In this document: positions 10,991-25,500 of the stretch, piece after piece
Layout of the letters: every line of letters begins with the position of its first letter
How positions within the stretch are numbered: the stretch's first letter is position 1
NCBI GenBank assembly: GCA_022577435.1
Contig: JAKOON010000021.1
Location: 5,651,501-5,715,500, forward strand
Direction of reading: 5' to 3'
DNA: 64,000 nt
Origin: Embiotoca jacksoni
Taxonomy: Eukaryota; Chordata; Actinopteri; Embiotocidae
Notes under the pieces: generated by a model
What the model was told of the DNA's origin: nothing
Seen by the model: the letters and a program-made list of their open reading frames with translations, nothing else
Databases searched by the model: none
Translations under genes and position numbers: made by a program

Positions 10991-13900
10991 ACTTTAATCA
11001 TGTTAAAATAAACACCTACAACATTATTAGTAATAAAATGTTCTTTTAAGAATCTGATAATTTTTCACTAATTTTCTACGGCAGCATGTGCTGTTCTCAG
11101 TTTGTTGTTTGTCGTTTGCTGTTCTGTATGACTTTATGGAGCTGGTAATGTATACTCACTCTGCCCAGACAACAAGACATGGCCTAATTATATAACACAC
11201 TGTAGTGAAGAGGAGGAAAGGGAGAAAACTATACTTACCTTACTGCCCTCCCATTGGCCTCAGACATTATCTCATTTTCATCCTGAGCCTCAAATGTGCA
11301 ACCATGGTGTTTTTACCTGTTGTTACCTTTGTGTTATTCCACTCTCCAGTTGATTCTTTTATTGTGACGCTCTTTTAATCCTCTGGAATATTGCAAAGAT
11401 CACATTTGTGAAAAGTGTTCAGTATTAAGCAAATTCATTATGTTAATCCAGGACCATCTGATAAGATAGTTAATGGCCTCCACTGATGGCAGGTTAGTTG
11501 TATTCAAATCCAAAACCAACAACATATCAATCAGGACAGAACAGCACACAGTTGGCCTTGTTTTCACAGCCAAACCATCTAAGTTTGAAACCAGCTTTTT
11601 GATTTGGTAATAGGACTGTTAGTTGTGACTTTATCGTCCAATACAGTTATTATTCATTAAAAGCTATGAAAAAAACAATTCTGTCATTTACATTAAATAT
11701 CAAACAGTAAGTAGACTGGTAGAGGTCAACTAGCTTCACAGCTTTGCTCTCCTCTGTTTTAACATTGAAATCCGTGGTCTAAAACAGTCTCTGCATATGT
11801 TGTACAGAGCAATGCAGGCAATAATGTCAGGTCACCAAAGGCCATACACAAATAAGTTCTCAAAGATTTTTATTTGTGACAGCTGCAACCATACTGAGAC
11901 TGTGGCATCGATTCATGCTCCTTGACCTTATACAAATAAACAGATAAATAGATGACTGCCAAGTTTGCGTTCAGTGTGTCTCGCCAAAACGAAATTGTGT
12001 TTCTACATGAACAAACCTACTAAGTCCATTTCTATCTTCATGAGCTGCTTAAAAAAAAAGTTTAAAAAAAGAATTTAAATCATGCATTTTTTTTTAATAT
12101 GTTTGCCAGCCAGCAGTCTTCTTCTTCACTGCCTGTTTTGCTTAAGTTCTGCATTTATTGGCATGTTACCACTATCGGCTGTTAATCAACATGAAACCAA
12201 TGGCAGGATGTGAATCTATCACCACTCACTTAAATATACCTTTAATATCCATATTGAACAAGACATTTTTTCAACAGGTTATCGGCCATTTTTTAAATGT
12301 TCAAAATCCGCTGTTCCTTTTTCTTTTTTCTTTTTTTTTTTAACTGATCAAGACTGTCTATCTGATTTAAACTATATAGTTATCAATCATGTAGTCACTT
12401 CTGACTCACTGCAGAAGGATAACGGTTGAGTCTTTGATTTTTCACCTTCATATTCAGGACATTTATTGTGCAGGAGAAGGTGTTGATTAAACTGGCGTAA
12501 TAGTAGGTGTCTGAGTGGCGTTTAAGGTGTTCAAGCTGTAGTGGAAGAAACTGCCTCTTAAGTTCTGCTCAATAAAGTTAACCTGTAATTTCATATCTTG
12601 CGCTACCTTCTCACATATTCACACAGCCCCGCAGCGTCCACGTCCAGTGGTCTGCAACACATGCAGGTTTGTGAAGATTGGATGTTCGGGCCTATCGCAG
12701 CCTCTCCACACTTCACAGACTCCATTTAAAGGAAAAGCCAAATTCAATTATAGCCCTGGAGAAGGCAGGACAAAAAAAACATTGATAGGACACCAGTGCA
12801 CTCACACATACACACAGAAGATAAGGCAGGAGTTAACAGTCTTTGTGGACAGTTTTATTGGCTGTGGCTACGAACTCAATTCTTATTAGTCTTCAGGCAC
12901 CTGCCGCCCTTATCTCATCTTTTTTTTTTTTTCTTGTCAAAGGTATGAAATAGTTTTGACATAAGATATCTTTCTTTATATTTATATAGACTGTGGCTTT
13001 TCTGACTTTATTCACTTCAGACATGAATTTATCCAATGCAATATTTCTATCAGCTCAGCTAGGATGTATTCTGTCAATAAGTAGCCAGTCCCTTACAGGT
13101 GGTTCACATGTCGGACACGTGCTGCACGTTTCCAAAGATATCGGCAAATATGAGCACAGGACCATTGGAGATATTTTGTATCTCCTTTAAGATAGGTGCT
13201 TTATGGTGTTGTAGATATCTGGGATATCTTCTTGAAGTCTGATTGAGGTGCCCCCTGCATACAGTGCAGTGTAAACTTCCCATGATTCAAAGCTGAACTC
13301 TGTGTCACCCCAAACTAATCATATAATATCTGCCTCCCTGTGAGCAGATAATGACTCCTTCTGCCTTAAGCTGACAAAACCCACTCAGATGAACAGATTT
13401 TTATCTGGCTTCTGATCAAACTGAGAGTTCAGCTTCAATCAATGGTTTAGAGTGAACACAATACAGGCTCCATTTTAGTGTTAATTCACTGATTTAACAA
13501 GTTGAAGTTAACGTTCAGGATCATAACAGGCTCCGAGCTCAGCCTTACATAAGTTACATTAAGTGCTCTAGAGTTCATTTACCGTAAAAGTAAAAAGTCA
13601 GCATCATTAAAATCATCTGCCCCAGATGGAAAACTTTATCAGCAATGCAATTCACGCCAATATCAAAGATATTTGTTTTTCATGAGATTTACATTTAGAG
13701 CCCAATAACAATCCATTAGACCATTATAAAGCTATTTATTTACTCTAGTCATGTGGATATCAAGGACTTTGATATGCTCAAATCAAAGTGCATGACTCTG
13801 CAGATCAGATTATATTTTTAAAGCTTGAATGTTATAAAAAATAGTATCCTACACTTGCTAACTAGTAAACCAGAATTGTTTTTCTATTTTGCTATCTAAG

Positions 13901-15772
13901 TCATTAGGATTTATGATCCCCTTCATGTGCAATCTAAGATCACTTATTTTATAGTTATCATGTTTTATGGACTCATTCAGTCACAGCGTCACTCGAAATG
14001 GTCTCCTCGAGCAGCTTGAAGACTCTTTCACTGTTTTTGCTACGAGGCTCAATAGTGATTAATGATATTCAAACTTCTTGTTAGCTAAACTGTCCGTAAC
14101 AACATTGTCTAAAGAAAACATAAAAATAATAAACTTCATTTGTACCGTTCACAAAGGAAATGCAACTCAAAATGCTTTACAGCAAGAAAATCACATGGTG
14201 TTTTGATTAAAGACAGATATAAAAGAACATGTTAAAATGTATTTGTGAAAATTAGAAAAATAAATAAAATGCATACGAAAAGATCAAATTAACCACAAGA
14301 CAAAACCTTAATAAAATAAAATGGAGTTAAAATATAAAATAAAACCGTATGCAGAGTGCGGGCAAGTACAAGAGAGCTTCCAATTTTTGACCAGAAGTTC
14401 TTATTTAATTTAAAGTCAGTGAGAACTTGTATAAATACTTTTCTGTCATATTTCTTTCATTTTGCTTCTATATGGTGGAATTACTAATATAAGAAACATA
14501 AAATAATAGATACAATTTAATGGTATATTGAGAAACATCAAATTTGGTGTCATTTAAGGAAAAGGTTTGTAGCAACTGCCAAGAAAAAGGAACTTGTCAA
14601 ATGCCTTAAATTCTTGTTTAAAGTGTAACAAAGTTCCCAGTCAGGTGAATGACCAGCTGGTGGGCAGCAGAAAAGCAGCTGATGGATTTCAATAATGTAT
14701 AAACATGGCATCATAAAGGAGAATGGAGAGTAAAAGTGACGATAAGGTAATCAAGCTTTTAACAGCACCATTAAGTTTGTGCTTAAGCTGTGACATGTTT
14801 GTTGCAATGAATACACCTGCTGGTGTAATAAACTGGGTCACATGGCTGCACACAACTCTACAGCTCTGCAGAGGTAAGGAGAATAAATGCAGCAGAGTTG
14901 GAGCTATCTGTGGGATACAACACTGAAGAATAGGGAATGACAACTTTGCATATGGATCAAATGATTACATTTATTGAGAAAGGGGTCACCTTTGGTGATA
15001 ACCCAAAGAGACTTATCATCCAAATGAGCAGTTTTTTCCAGTTTCCTGTCAGCTAACAAAGGCAAAAATACCAAAACATCTCTCATTACTTTGTCATTTT
15101 CCCGAAGGACGTTCAGCCATTTTTGGCAGCTTGTTTCTGCTCACCTCAAGTCATCACAGAAACACTTAATGCAGGTTTTTAAGGATGCCAGAAATACCAT
15201 TTGTGTCTTTCTTTAAACACTGCATGACAACAAGTTATGCACATACAGTAAATTATGTAATATTCCTTTGTTAAATGTGCACTGAATGTTGTGCATGCTG
15301 TAAACGCATCCAAATTACTCTTTCTTGAGATGGCATAACAGATCAGTTTGTGGTTAGGAGCGACTCGGTGGATTTGTTTGGTTTACTCGGTAGTCACAGC
15401 AAGAAAGTGCACACGTTTCTTATTCCAGGGGAACAAAAACAATGATTTTCCCCTTTTCACTTGAATGAATCCTCCTGCACAAATCTGAACGTGTGAAAGT
15501 TGTTGTACAGCAACCAGTGGTATAAGACTTGTCACGTACTGCAGGAAAGTGAGTCTTTGTATGCGCTTTATAAAAAACAAATAATAATTTCACTGTAAAG
15601 ATGTCAGAAATGAGGACGGTTTGAAATCCCTTCACTGCTTGACAGCTGTGAACCTCCTCGTTCTTAAAAAAAAGACCTGTCAACTGTCTTTGCAGTCAAC
15701 CCAAATGACATCCCCTTTGATCACTGATGGGAACCCTTGTAAATTTGGTGTAGGAATCACTAGCGTTCTTAC

Positions 15773-15847
15773 CAAGAGAGAAATGCACGGTCTCCGTTAG
15801 AGCTCGATGCACATTTTCTTTTCTCTGATTGGAACGAGAAAGCTGCT
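15773..15847 (-). other. Isolated exon-like segment on minus strand
   Basis: On the minus strand, CTTCATAG precedes a 75-base open segment reading QLSRSNQRKENVHRALTE then TVHFSL, followed by a G|GTAAGA donor. It is not homologous to anything I recognise and has no partner exons nearby. It could be a 5' exon of a non-coding transcript or a chance splice-site pair. Confidence 0.15.
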
Positions 15848-16435
15848 CTATGAAGATCAGGTTATGTACAAAAGACACGATTCAAGGTGAGCCCCTGTCA
15901 CTGTTTAGTGTCTCTATATCACGTTTTCTGCTAATCTCACTGAGCCTTTTCAACTCTGCCTTGAATCCTGTTACCACCCCCCTCACCGCCATTCCCCTAT
16001 CCCCTCTCTCTTTCGTTCCCCCTGTCTTTAACTCCCTCCTCCTCCTGCTGTCACTAAGCCGAAGGAGGGAACTGAGAGCAAAGCATGTGGAGTCCCTCCC
16101 AGACTCCACTGCTGGGTATTGAGGAGCCACCTCTCTGCAGGCAGGCAGGCGGATCAGGCAATCGGTGTGTCATATTTTATCTCTTGGCTCTCACTGTTAT
16201 AGGAACGTGGTTCTGATCAGAGATAATGTCAGACATCCTGACAGGCTGGTAAACAGAAAAAAGAGGACAGGGATAGGCGATAGGACGGAGGAAGGGAATT
16301 GGTGGAGAAATATGTCCAGTTCTGTAAAGTGGTGAGGGGGAAGGCTGCGGAGAAGTGTGGGCTGGCTTACACTGGCACTTAAAAAGAGGCTCGCTTTGGC
16401 TCCTGTGCATTTCACCAGTAGCCAGGCTGGGAGGT

Positions 16436-16441
16436 TATAAG
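16436..16441 (+). promoter_or_regulatory. TATA-like box upstream of ace
   Basis: TATAAG lies about 150 bases upstream of the ace ATG in moderately GC-rich sequence. No other core element is obvious. The assignment rests only on motif and distance, and the transcription start is unknown. Confidence 0.25.
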
Positions 16442-16589
16442 AAGGAAGCAGTGAGGGAGTGGATGAGACAACAGCTTCAGGGGGAAGGTGTACTCTCACT
16501 TCAGTGGAGCAAGTGTATTTTTAGCACTTCCACCCAACTATTCAGCTTTACAGATTTTTCTTCCACTCTCTCCTTGGTGGGAGCTCGCC

Positions 16590-19500
16590 ATGGGTCCCAG
16601 TGTGCACAGGTTATGGTCAGTGCTGCTGCTGCTGCTGCCAGTCCTCGGGCTCTCTGAGGCTCTGCCAGCAAGCTGGCAGCCAGGGACATATACAAACACC
16701 ACCAATGATGCATTAAGGTTCCTCAGTGACTACAACCACACTGCTGAGGTGGTGTTATTCGACAGCGTCTCTGCCAGCTGGAACTACAACACCAACATAA
16801 CGGACCACAACTCCAAGCTTCAGGTAGGACAACTCCTGGAGGTCTTGAGCTTAGAGATGGACTTCTTTGCCAAATCTTTCCTCTTGTGCTGGTGTTAGAG
16901 TAAATTGTCCAGTTCAGCTCAGCGCTCGCCAGCACTTGCATCTCGTCACCACAAATGCATGCATGGTCGAGGGTTTCTGTGGAGCTTAGCTCTGCTTGAC
17001 TTGAAGATACTACTATTCATCTCTCTCCAGAATTACATGCTCAGTTTCCTCCCAACGCAGCCAACTCTGCTTGAGTGTTACTGGAAATATAAATCAGATC
17101 TGAGAGCCTGCGGTGTGAACGTCTTTAATTTTTGAATACATTTCTAGGGGGTCTTGGATGCTTTTATTTTGGCGTTTTGTTAAATTGTGTATTTTATGAT
17201 ATTTTCTGCCTCAAACAATTTCTCCTGATGGAAGCACCCGCTACAGAATGCAGTTTTACACACGCTAGCACTCTTTATGATCCACTGTGGCAATATTTGA
17301 AATGAAATGCCTCTTTGCAGCAGCTTCACAATGCGTTTTCTCATAGGCAAGCTGTGAGGCATTAAAAACAGATGGTTTTGCAGTTGCATATCACCACATG
17401 TCTGACATACATTTGCATAAATAATGAAGACAAGGGAGAAAGCAAGAGAGCAGAGGAAAAGTACAACCAGACGGCAGAGTGTAAAACTGCAGAGGTGTGT
17501 GTTTTCCAGTCTTCAGGCACAAGAGTCACACACACATATTCACGGATACGTGTCTGCAATACAAGTTTACCACGAGCGCATGAAAGCAAGTCGCCCTTGT
17601 GACACACTCAGGGGAGAAAACCTTTGGATTTTTTCTCTTTTTGTTTTTTCAAATTTGCGTGCTCGAGCAGCTGTCACAACAGGACTTCAGTCCACTAAGC
17701 AGGACTTTGAACACTGGTCTCTTCACACACTGAACAGGTGTAGAAGTGGCCTGCGCTCTGCAAGGTCAGGCTGCAGAATGTGTTGTGCTGTACAGAATGT
17801 TTCTGGGATGTAAGGTGAAAGATGAGCAGCCTTGTAGCTCTGTCCTGAACAGTTCAAAGATGGGATCAAAGTGAATCGGAGCGCTGAGCTCCATCTGATC
17901 TGGCAGCCCAGAGGGGTGGAGGGGGCAACTCGGGATGACAGAGAAATGTTGTGATGTCGGCATTCTGCTGCACTATGAGTCCATTACATTGAAGTCAGGA
18001 GTGGAGGACCCATTAAAGTACAGCTTGTAAATACCGCTCATCCATAGGACGCAAACTGGCAAATCCAAACCCATAGACACATTTTCTCCTCGGCCCGTTC
18101 ACGCAGCCTCAGAGGTGAGGGGGATTTGGTTTCGGTGCAAATGTGATTCATGTCGGACACGTAGAGGATCAAACGGAATCAGTTTGCGGACTTTAGAATT
18201 GTGCAGAATAGAAACTGATAGCAGCAGATATTAATGAATGACGCCCTTTGAAACCCAGAATGAAACCGCAGCTGCCTTAATGTACCACAATCAGACCTGA
18301 GGCGTAGTCATTAATATCATTGCATATTACCAGTTTTTCACGCAACTTGAATGTGTTTGAGTTTAAGAACTGCACACACTGTGGAGAGGTTTCATTTTTA
18401 GATGCACATATTTTAAAATAATTTGAACCCTAACTTTCCGGTAATTAACTTGAAAACTCGAGAGTATAATGGGTTGGCTCGTGATGGAAAGAACAATTGA
18501 ATGTAAGTCCAGATCAAATTTGTGCACACACAGGTTATGGAAGAAGATCTGTTAATGGTGAAGTTAGTGTTACTGTCACAGAAGGACCTTGATGGAAAGT
18601 AAATCAGCAAAAAGGCGTTTCGCCCCTATCTTTATTTTGTTTCTGTGGTTGTGAATGTGATTATCTGTTTGGCTGGATGGGTGTAGGCAGGCTGGAAAAA
18701 ACTATTGAGAAAAAGACTGATTGAGAGGACGAGCACAAAGGTCAGAGTTAATGCTTCAACTGACTGTCACCAGAGTTCTTCTGCTGCAGCCTGTTATTTT
18801 AGTAAAGGCTGGGAGAGAGACAGACAAGAAGCTTCAATGAAAACATTAGTGGAAAGAAGCTACTCCTCTGTCAGTTTTAATCAGGATGTGTTGCACAAAT
18901 AGTGACCTTTGAATAACTCATAGCTCTTTGTTTATGCAAGTATGTATGTATGTGCAGATATTTTGTGTTTTTCCCAAGTGTGACTGAGTTGGCTTGTTTT
19001 CCAGTGATTGCTTGACGCATGGAAAAAGTGTTGCAGCACCTTAATGCATTCTTTTTATTAGGAAAAATAAAAAAAAGTCAAGGGTTTGTGTAGTGCTATT
19101 TACCACTACAGCTGTGGTTTATCATTTTGAATAAGAGCCAATCAATGTTCAACACATGTACTCGCCATCCAGTGTTTAACAGCAGCCTTGACTCCATTCT
19201 TCCAGCACTGTCATTATATACTGAGAACGCCTCTGCCCATGAGTGCCATAAAGAAAAGCTCTTAAGATTCATTGGTGCCAAAGGTGAGCGCGTTTGCTTG
19301 GGTGACAAATGCACTTAAGAAATATATACTTTAGCCTTGAATTTGGGACTGCAGACATCTTGTTAAGGCAGATGGACTTTGCCAGAACATGTCAGGAATA
19401 AAAATCTTCTCCTAAAACGTATTTTTCTTCCTGCGTTACCCATCTACTTCCTCTGCCAAGGACAAGAGGAATCAAAAAAATAATCAGACTGCTGCAGCTG

Positions 19501-22500
19501 ATTCAGAGCGCTGCTGCTTGAGGAGTCCTCACCAAGAATAAGAAAGTGGATTATATCAGTCCAGTTCTCGGATCTTTACACGGGCTTCCTGCCTGTCATA
19601 GAGTTGGTTTCTGCTGTTGGTTTATAGAGCACTGAATGGTTTGGGGCCAAAATACATTTCTGATACGCCACTACATTATGAACCATCCACACTACTGCGG
19701 CAACTCCTGGTTCTTTCAGATTAAGTTTGATGACCATGTTTACCTTTTATTCCATCAGATACTTTATAATTTGTTACATTGCACTGTAACTTTTACTGTT
19801 TTGTTTATGTAGATGAAGTATATATTACTGTTTTCTATTCAAGTCTTAGTGCTTTTTTTCTTTTGTTCTATTGTAGTTTCATCTTTTGTCTGAATCCCTT
19901 TGATGTTTTATTTAAAACTCTTTGTATTGTTGTGCTACACAAAATGTCCTTGCCTTGCTTCACTTTGAGCGAGAGTTGCTGTCCTTTCTTAATACAAGGG
20001 AGGGAATGTGTGGTGTAATAGCTGTCAAGGAACATATATTATGTCACGTGAAGACACAGGTATTCTAGCTGATAGACTTGGTCAGTAGAAGGTAAGAAAA
20101 CCAGATTGTTATCTGGGTAAAGACAAGTACTGGAAAAATAGATGTGATAATGGCACTTGATCAAAAGTCACCAAAGCTCACAAAGATCATGACAATCCAT
20201 CCAACTCTTGACATTTTACTCTGAGCCATACAGTCCAACCCACAGAGGGTGTTGGGTTAAAATGTAGAGGAATCACTGAATACTCATCCTCTGATGACCA
20301 TAAATGTGTCAAATTTGTACCAAAACCATCTTTAAGATTTAGAGAGTTTTCCACTGATTAAACATTGATTTGCTGGCAGCGTGAGGGTCACTGTGCGAAA
20401 ACACTGACAAAAAAAAGATGGCACCAGACTGATACCAAAGAGTCCACCCCTGTGGGACCATATCATTTCACTGTATGAATCATTTCTTGCTTCCCTCTTT
20501 TAGCCTTTAAGCTGCATGTTGTTCCTCACACATTACTGAACAAAGGTGTCCAGCATGTCCCAGTTCTCTCCTCGCTGCCCACTTTCTACTCCTGACACAC
20601 ATCAATATTTGAAAACTAATGGCTGGCTACGCAGGTTAACAACATGCTCTGGTCATTGTGGACAAAGTGGAACAACTCCTGAAAAGTGAAATGACTCGTG
20701 CTGCATGTTTATTTTTGCCCCATGGCAGGTCTTTCAATTTCAGATCTTTGTTTCTTGTAATTGCTGAACTGCAGACAATAAGTCATTGGCATTCACTTCT
20801 GCCTCCTCTTGTCTCTAGGTACAGGCATCTCTTGAAGAGCAGGCCTTCTCTGAAGCCTGGGGGATGAAGGCTAAGCAGGTCTTCTCTCCAGAGTTTCTCA
20901 GCAACTATCTCACGAACCCGGAAGACAAGAAACTGATGGAAAAGATTAAGATACTGGGTGCTGCAAACCTTCCCCAGGAAGAAAGAGAGAAGGTTTGTTT
21001 CTCTCTCATATTGTGCAATGGAAAATTCACTGTGAGTCAGTAACCACATTTTTGAACATGAATAATCTTAAATTGTTTTTTTTTCTTGTCTGCAGTATAA
21101 CACCATTCTCAGCACCATGGACAACATTTATTCAACAGCTAAAGTGCACCCAGAGCCAAATGTAAGCTGGAGCCTGGAACCTGGTGAGTAGCCTCAAATA
21201 AAATGCTCAGTTTGAAGGTCAAGATGCATAAATCATACGATACTAAATACTTTAGAGTTCCTTGAAAGAACCGGGAGCGTAGCAGTGTTGGAGAATACGT
21301 AACAAACAACAATGTGGAAGGGGAAGTCTAGGAAGAAAAACACTTAAGTGGTTAAGATCTTATTGGCTCCTGGAAGTAACAGGATGGAAAAAAATGACTT
21401 CAGAGAGGTCTCCAAAGGAAGTGTTACGGATGTGTCCATGAGTGTTGAGTAAAAAGCTGGCGAAATAACATTTTAGTAGCTTTTAACGCTACTGCCATTT
21501 ATTGTGAACAATGGTGCTTTGTGCTGTGACAGCAACAACTGCCTAAAGAATAACGCCTGCCAACACATACATTACAACAAGAGGGCAAAAACAAGCACTT
21601 CTACTTGACGTTATTGCTCGTACAAATAAAAAAGCTCATTGCTGTTGTTAAGGTGTACTCCCCTTAATGATTATTGGTTTTTTTATTCATGGAAACACTC
21701 CACGATGATAACAGGGTTACTGGAAGTATATGGCACATCCCGTTACAGAAAAACACTCCTGTCATTACAATAACAAACATCATTGTCTTTTTCCACCAGT
21801 TCAACTCTGGTCTGTGGTCTTCAACTTTCACCTTTTTTCACTTTCCTTTCCTATATCTGCCACTTTGGAGGTGAATGTTGTTTTAAGTGATTCTCTTCAT
21901 AACTCCAAGCTAATCTCCTGGATAATGTGTCTGTTCTTTTCCTGCCAAGAGAACACAAGGAGCATGAAGTCATCTAAAAACCAATACGTCATGATTGTTT
22001 TAGGAAAACTCGCAGCTTATGCTTTTGAGTTGTATGTTTATTTAGGACACCAGATCAGGTCAGCCTCCCTGTTTATTTCTAAAACTTTATGACTGAGTGT
22101 GTGTTTGGATTTTCTTATATTTTGAAGAGCTCACCAATATTATGGCCAACTCCAGGAGCTACAAGAAGCTGCTGTACGCCTGGGAGGGCTGGCACAATGC
22201 ATCAGGTGTACCTCTGAAGGAGTACTATCCCCAGTTTGTGGAGCTCAGCAACAAAGCCTCTCGAGCTGATGGTAAGTACTTCCTCTTGACCTTTGATACT
22301 GAGAGCAAGAGATTTATAATGCTACAAATTCAATTTTGTGTGAATGAAGTACAAGACGACAAAAGGAGGAGAAATGACTGATGAAGGAAGGTGAAACGGA
22401 AAGACGGCAAATTAACATTGTTGTCCTATTTAGGCTTTGAAGACACTGGGCATGAGTGGCGCTCTTGGTACGAGTCTGAAACCTTCGAGCAGGATATAGA

Positions 22501-25500
22501 CAAACTCTACAGGACCATTGAGCCACTCTACCTGAACCTGCATGCCTTTGTGCGCCGCCAGCTCTACAAGCAGTACGGCTCCAAGTACATCAACCTTAAA
22601 GGACCCATCCCTGCCCACCTTTTAGGTAACATGCGTATATTATTACTGACAACAGCTACAAATGCATGTATAAAATAAGAAATGTACAACTGCCCTTTAA
22701 TCATTGGGTGTGGGGGTGCTCTTTCTTTTTTTTTTTCTTTTTTTTTTTTAAAGAGAGAGAAGTTTTAATTTTCCCCCGCTTTATTTATTTTCATCCTTTA
22801 CAAGTTTACTGTAAAGTTGAATAGTTACATTAAAATACTTACATGCAAGAAACGCATGGATGTATTTTGGTGTATGCTGAGGACAACAATCATGTCTCTT
22901 TATTAGTTTTTTTTCTTGTTTTCTAGAAAAAGAAACTCCACTAAATATGGATTGTTGCACTGTTGGCAATAGGAAATGAGTGTTATTTCTCTGAATATTG
23001 TACTATTTGTCCTCAGCTAAACATCACCTTCACTTTGTTAGTTTAACATGCGCCTACGTTAAATATAGATATATATAATGTATGTTTCAAATCTCTAATA
23101 TGATTAAGTAAAGGGTTCAAGAGTATTTTACTGAATCTTGACTCACTTTTTGCTTTTTAGAAAAGTCAAACATATGGTTCAGCCCCATCAACTTCCAATA
23201 AAAAAAATTTAAAAAAACGTGTGGAGTCTCTAACATTATCAGTCACTATTTAACCATGTGGCATGTAATCACATATGCCAGAGACAAAACGAGCACGTAC
23301 TATTTAAGATGCAGGCTAGTAGTTTTGTGTTCTTATGTCATCGCTGTGAATGAACATGTTGCGTGTAGGCATTTCCTTCAGCGCCTGTGAGAAGGGTATC
23401 ACATAACAAGTCAGGATTGCTGCTTAAAAGTGTTTTCTTCCTCACCCTCAGGAAATATGTGGGCCCAGACCTGGAACAACATTTATGGTATGATGATCCC
23501 ATTTCCTGACAAACCCAACATCGACGTGACCGTTGAAATGTTGAGACAAGTAAGTGTGAAGGGAAAAATGTATGCAACTGGATGAGATTGCATGGAGGAG
23601 AAAAAAAAATCATTCTGTAGGTGACCTCACCAATGGAAAAAAATGCCACTTAACATTAGAGATCTTTTAAACATTTCATCCTAATTTTGTCAGCTAGGAT
23701 GAATTGTGACTTGTGGGATTGTATCCTCTTCCCAGGGCTACAATGCCACTCACATGTTTCGTGTGGCTGAAGAGTTCTTCACCTCTCTGGGTTTAGAGGA
23801 GATGCCTGAAGAGTTCTGGGAAGGATCCATGTTGGTTAAGCCTGAAGGTCGAGAGGTGGTGTGCCATGCGTCTGCCTGGGACTTTTACAACCGCAAAGAC
23901 TTCAGGTAACATCAGTTCGTTTAGTTGCAAGGATTTTTTTTTATTACCTCTAGTTCCACTTCCTTTAACTTACAAGCTAAACACTGATGATTGATATATT
24001 GTTATTGAGAATAAAACCTGATCACACAAGATCATTAACCATTTCATGTGTCACATCCGCTAGGATTAAGCAGTGCACCACAGTGACGATGGAACAGCTC
24101 TTCACCGTACACCACGAGATGGGGCATGTCCAGTATTACCTGCAGTACCAGGACCAGCCTGTTGGCTACCGCCGTGGAGCCAACCCTGGTTTTCATGAGG
24201 CTATTGGCGATGTTCTGTCTCTTTCTGTTTCCACACCCAAGCATCTGCAAACCATTAATCTGCTGGAAACTGTGACCTCTGACCCTGGTACTGACAATAA
24301 CACAAAAATGAATAATATCCAAACCTTATAATACCGTCCCACAGACCAGATGTGGATGATTTGACAACATTAGACAATTGACATGAATTCTTGGATATCT
24401 TACTCTTTGCAAAATGTTTAAAAAAGATAAATGCCACTTTGTGTTTCTCCAGAAACTGATACCAACTACTTGTTGAAGATGGCTCTGGAGAAGATAGCCT
24501 TCCTTCCCTTTGGCTACCTCATTGACCTCTGGAGATGGGGCGTGTTTAGTGGACGCACCCCTCCAGAGCGATACAACTCTGACTGGTGGTACCTCAGGTA
24601 GGAGCAAAGATATTTCAAGTTAAAGATGCAATATGTAAAGTTTAAGGCCATCTTGTAATAACACTGTGTACATTAAGAGGCGATAGCGAGTCACTGTTGT
24701 TTCCGTCTGAGTTTCAGCAGTTTGGTTGAATTTGATCATATTCTTGCCGTGTTGTTTGTTAGTACTTGGCTGTTGAGCTTGATGAGGTGTGAGATGGTAT
24801 TATGAAACGGGACATTGCTTCAGTTGACATCTGTTCAACACAATACATCTTTCTCTTTAATAAAGTACTATTTCACATTGTTTAGGTTAATTTTAGTTTG
24901 TTCTAAAGGTTTTACATGATTTTTTTTTTTTTTTTTACATATTTCACCATAGTTGACATGCTTGGGAAATATTTGAAGATGAGATGATCAATACCACTCA
25001 TTTCTGTACTGTAAATATGATGCTACTGCTCAGCTATGTTCAGCAGCTCGTCACACACCGTGTCTGTCTGCTGTTTAGTGCTGAGCAGGTTACAGGTTGT
25101 TTTTTCCCGCCGTTTGGCCAAAAACAGACACTTCTTGCAGCCAAAAACAAACACGACGGACGTGGTGAGAATGAAGAAAATCACTAGCAAAAACTAAGTT
25201 GTCAAAACCTGCTATAAATCTCTGCAAAGCAAACGGGGGGCTGTAGATTCAGTAAGTTCATTACTGAGTGACATATTTGAAATTGTCATTTAATAGTGTC
25301 ATAATCAAAATATAGATTGTACTCACTCTAAAGATATATTCAGTCAATGTTACTTCATACTGCCTTCACACCAGGTGACACTGAGCCAAAACAGACTGTG
25401 GTTGTATTGGCTGACAAACTTAAGTGTGTTTGTGTGATGTGAGGTGTTGCTGGAACACAAGCGCACATGACACTGAATGAAAACATGAAATGTAACAAAT

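Larger units (their letters stand above)
8325..16589. other. Intergenic region between abi3 and ace, no confident gene
   Basis: No conserved protein is recognisable on either strand. The region holds long poly-A/T runs (8350-8390, 8565-8580, 9415-9450, 9720-9736, 12905-12930), a dispersed repeat near 10480-10990, and two isolated exon-like segments (9624-9682 plus, 15773-15847 minus). The first part is the abi3 5' flank and the last 150 bases the ace 5' flank. Confidence 0.6.
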
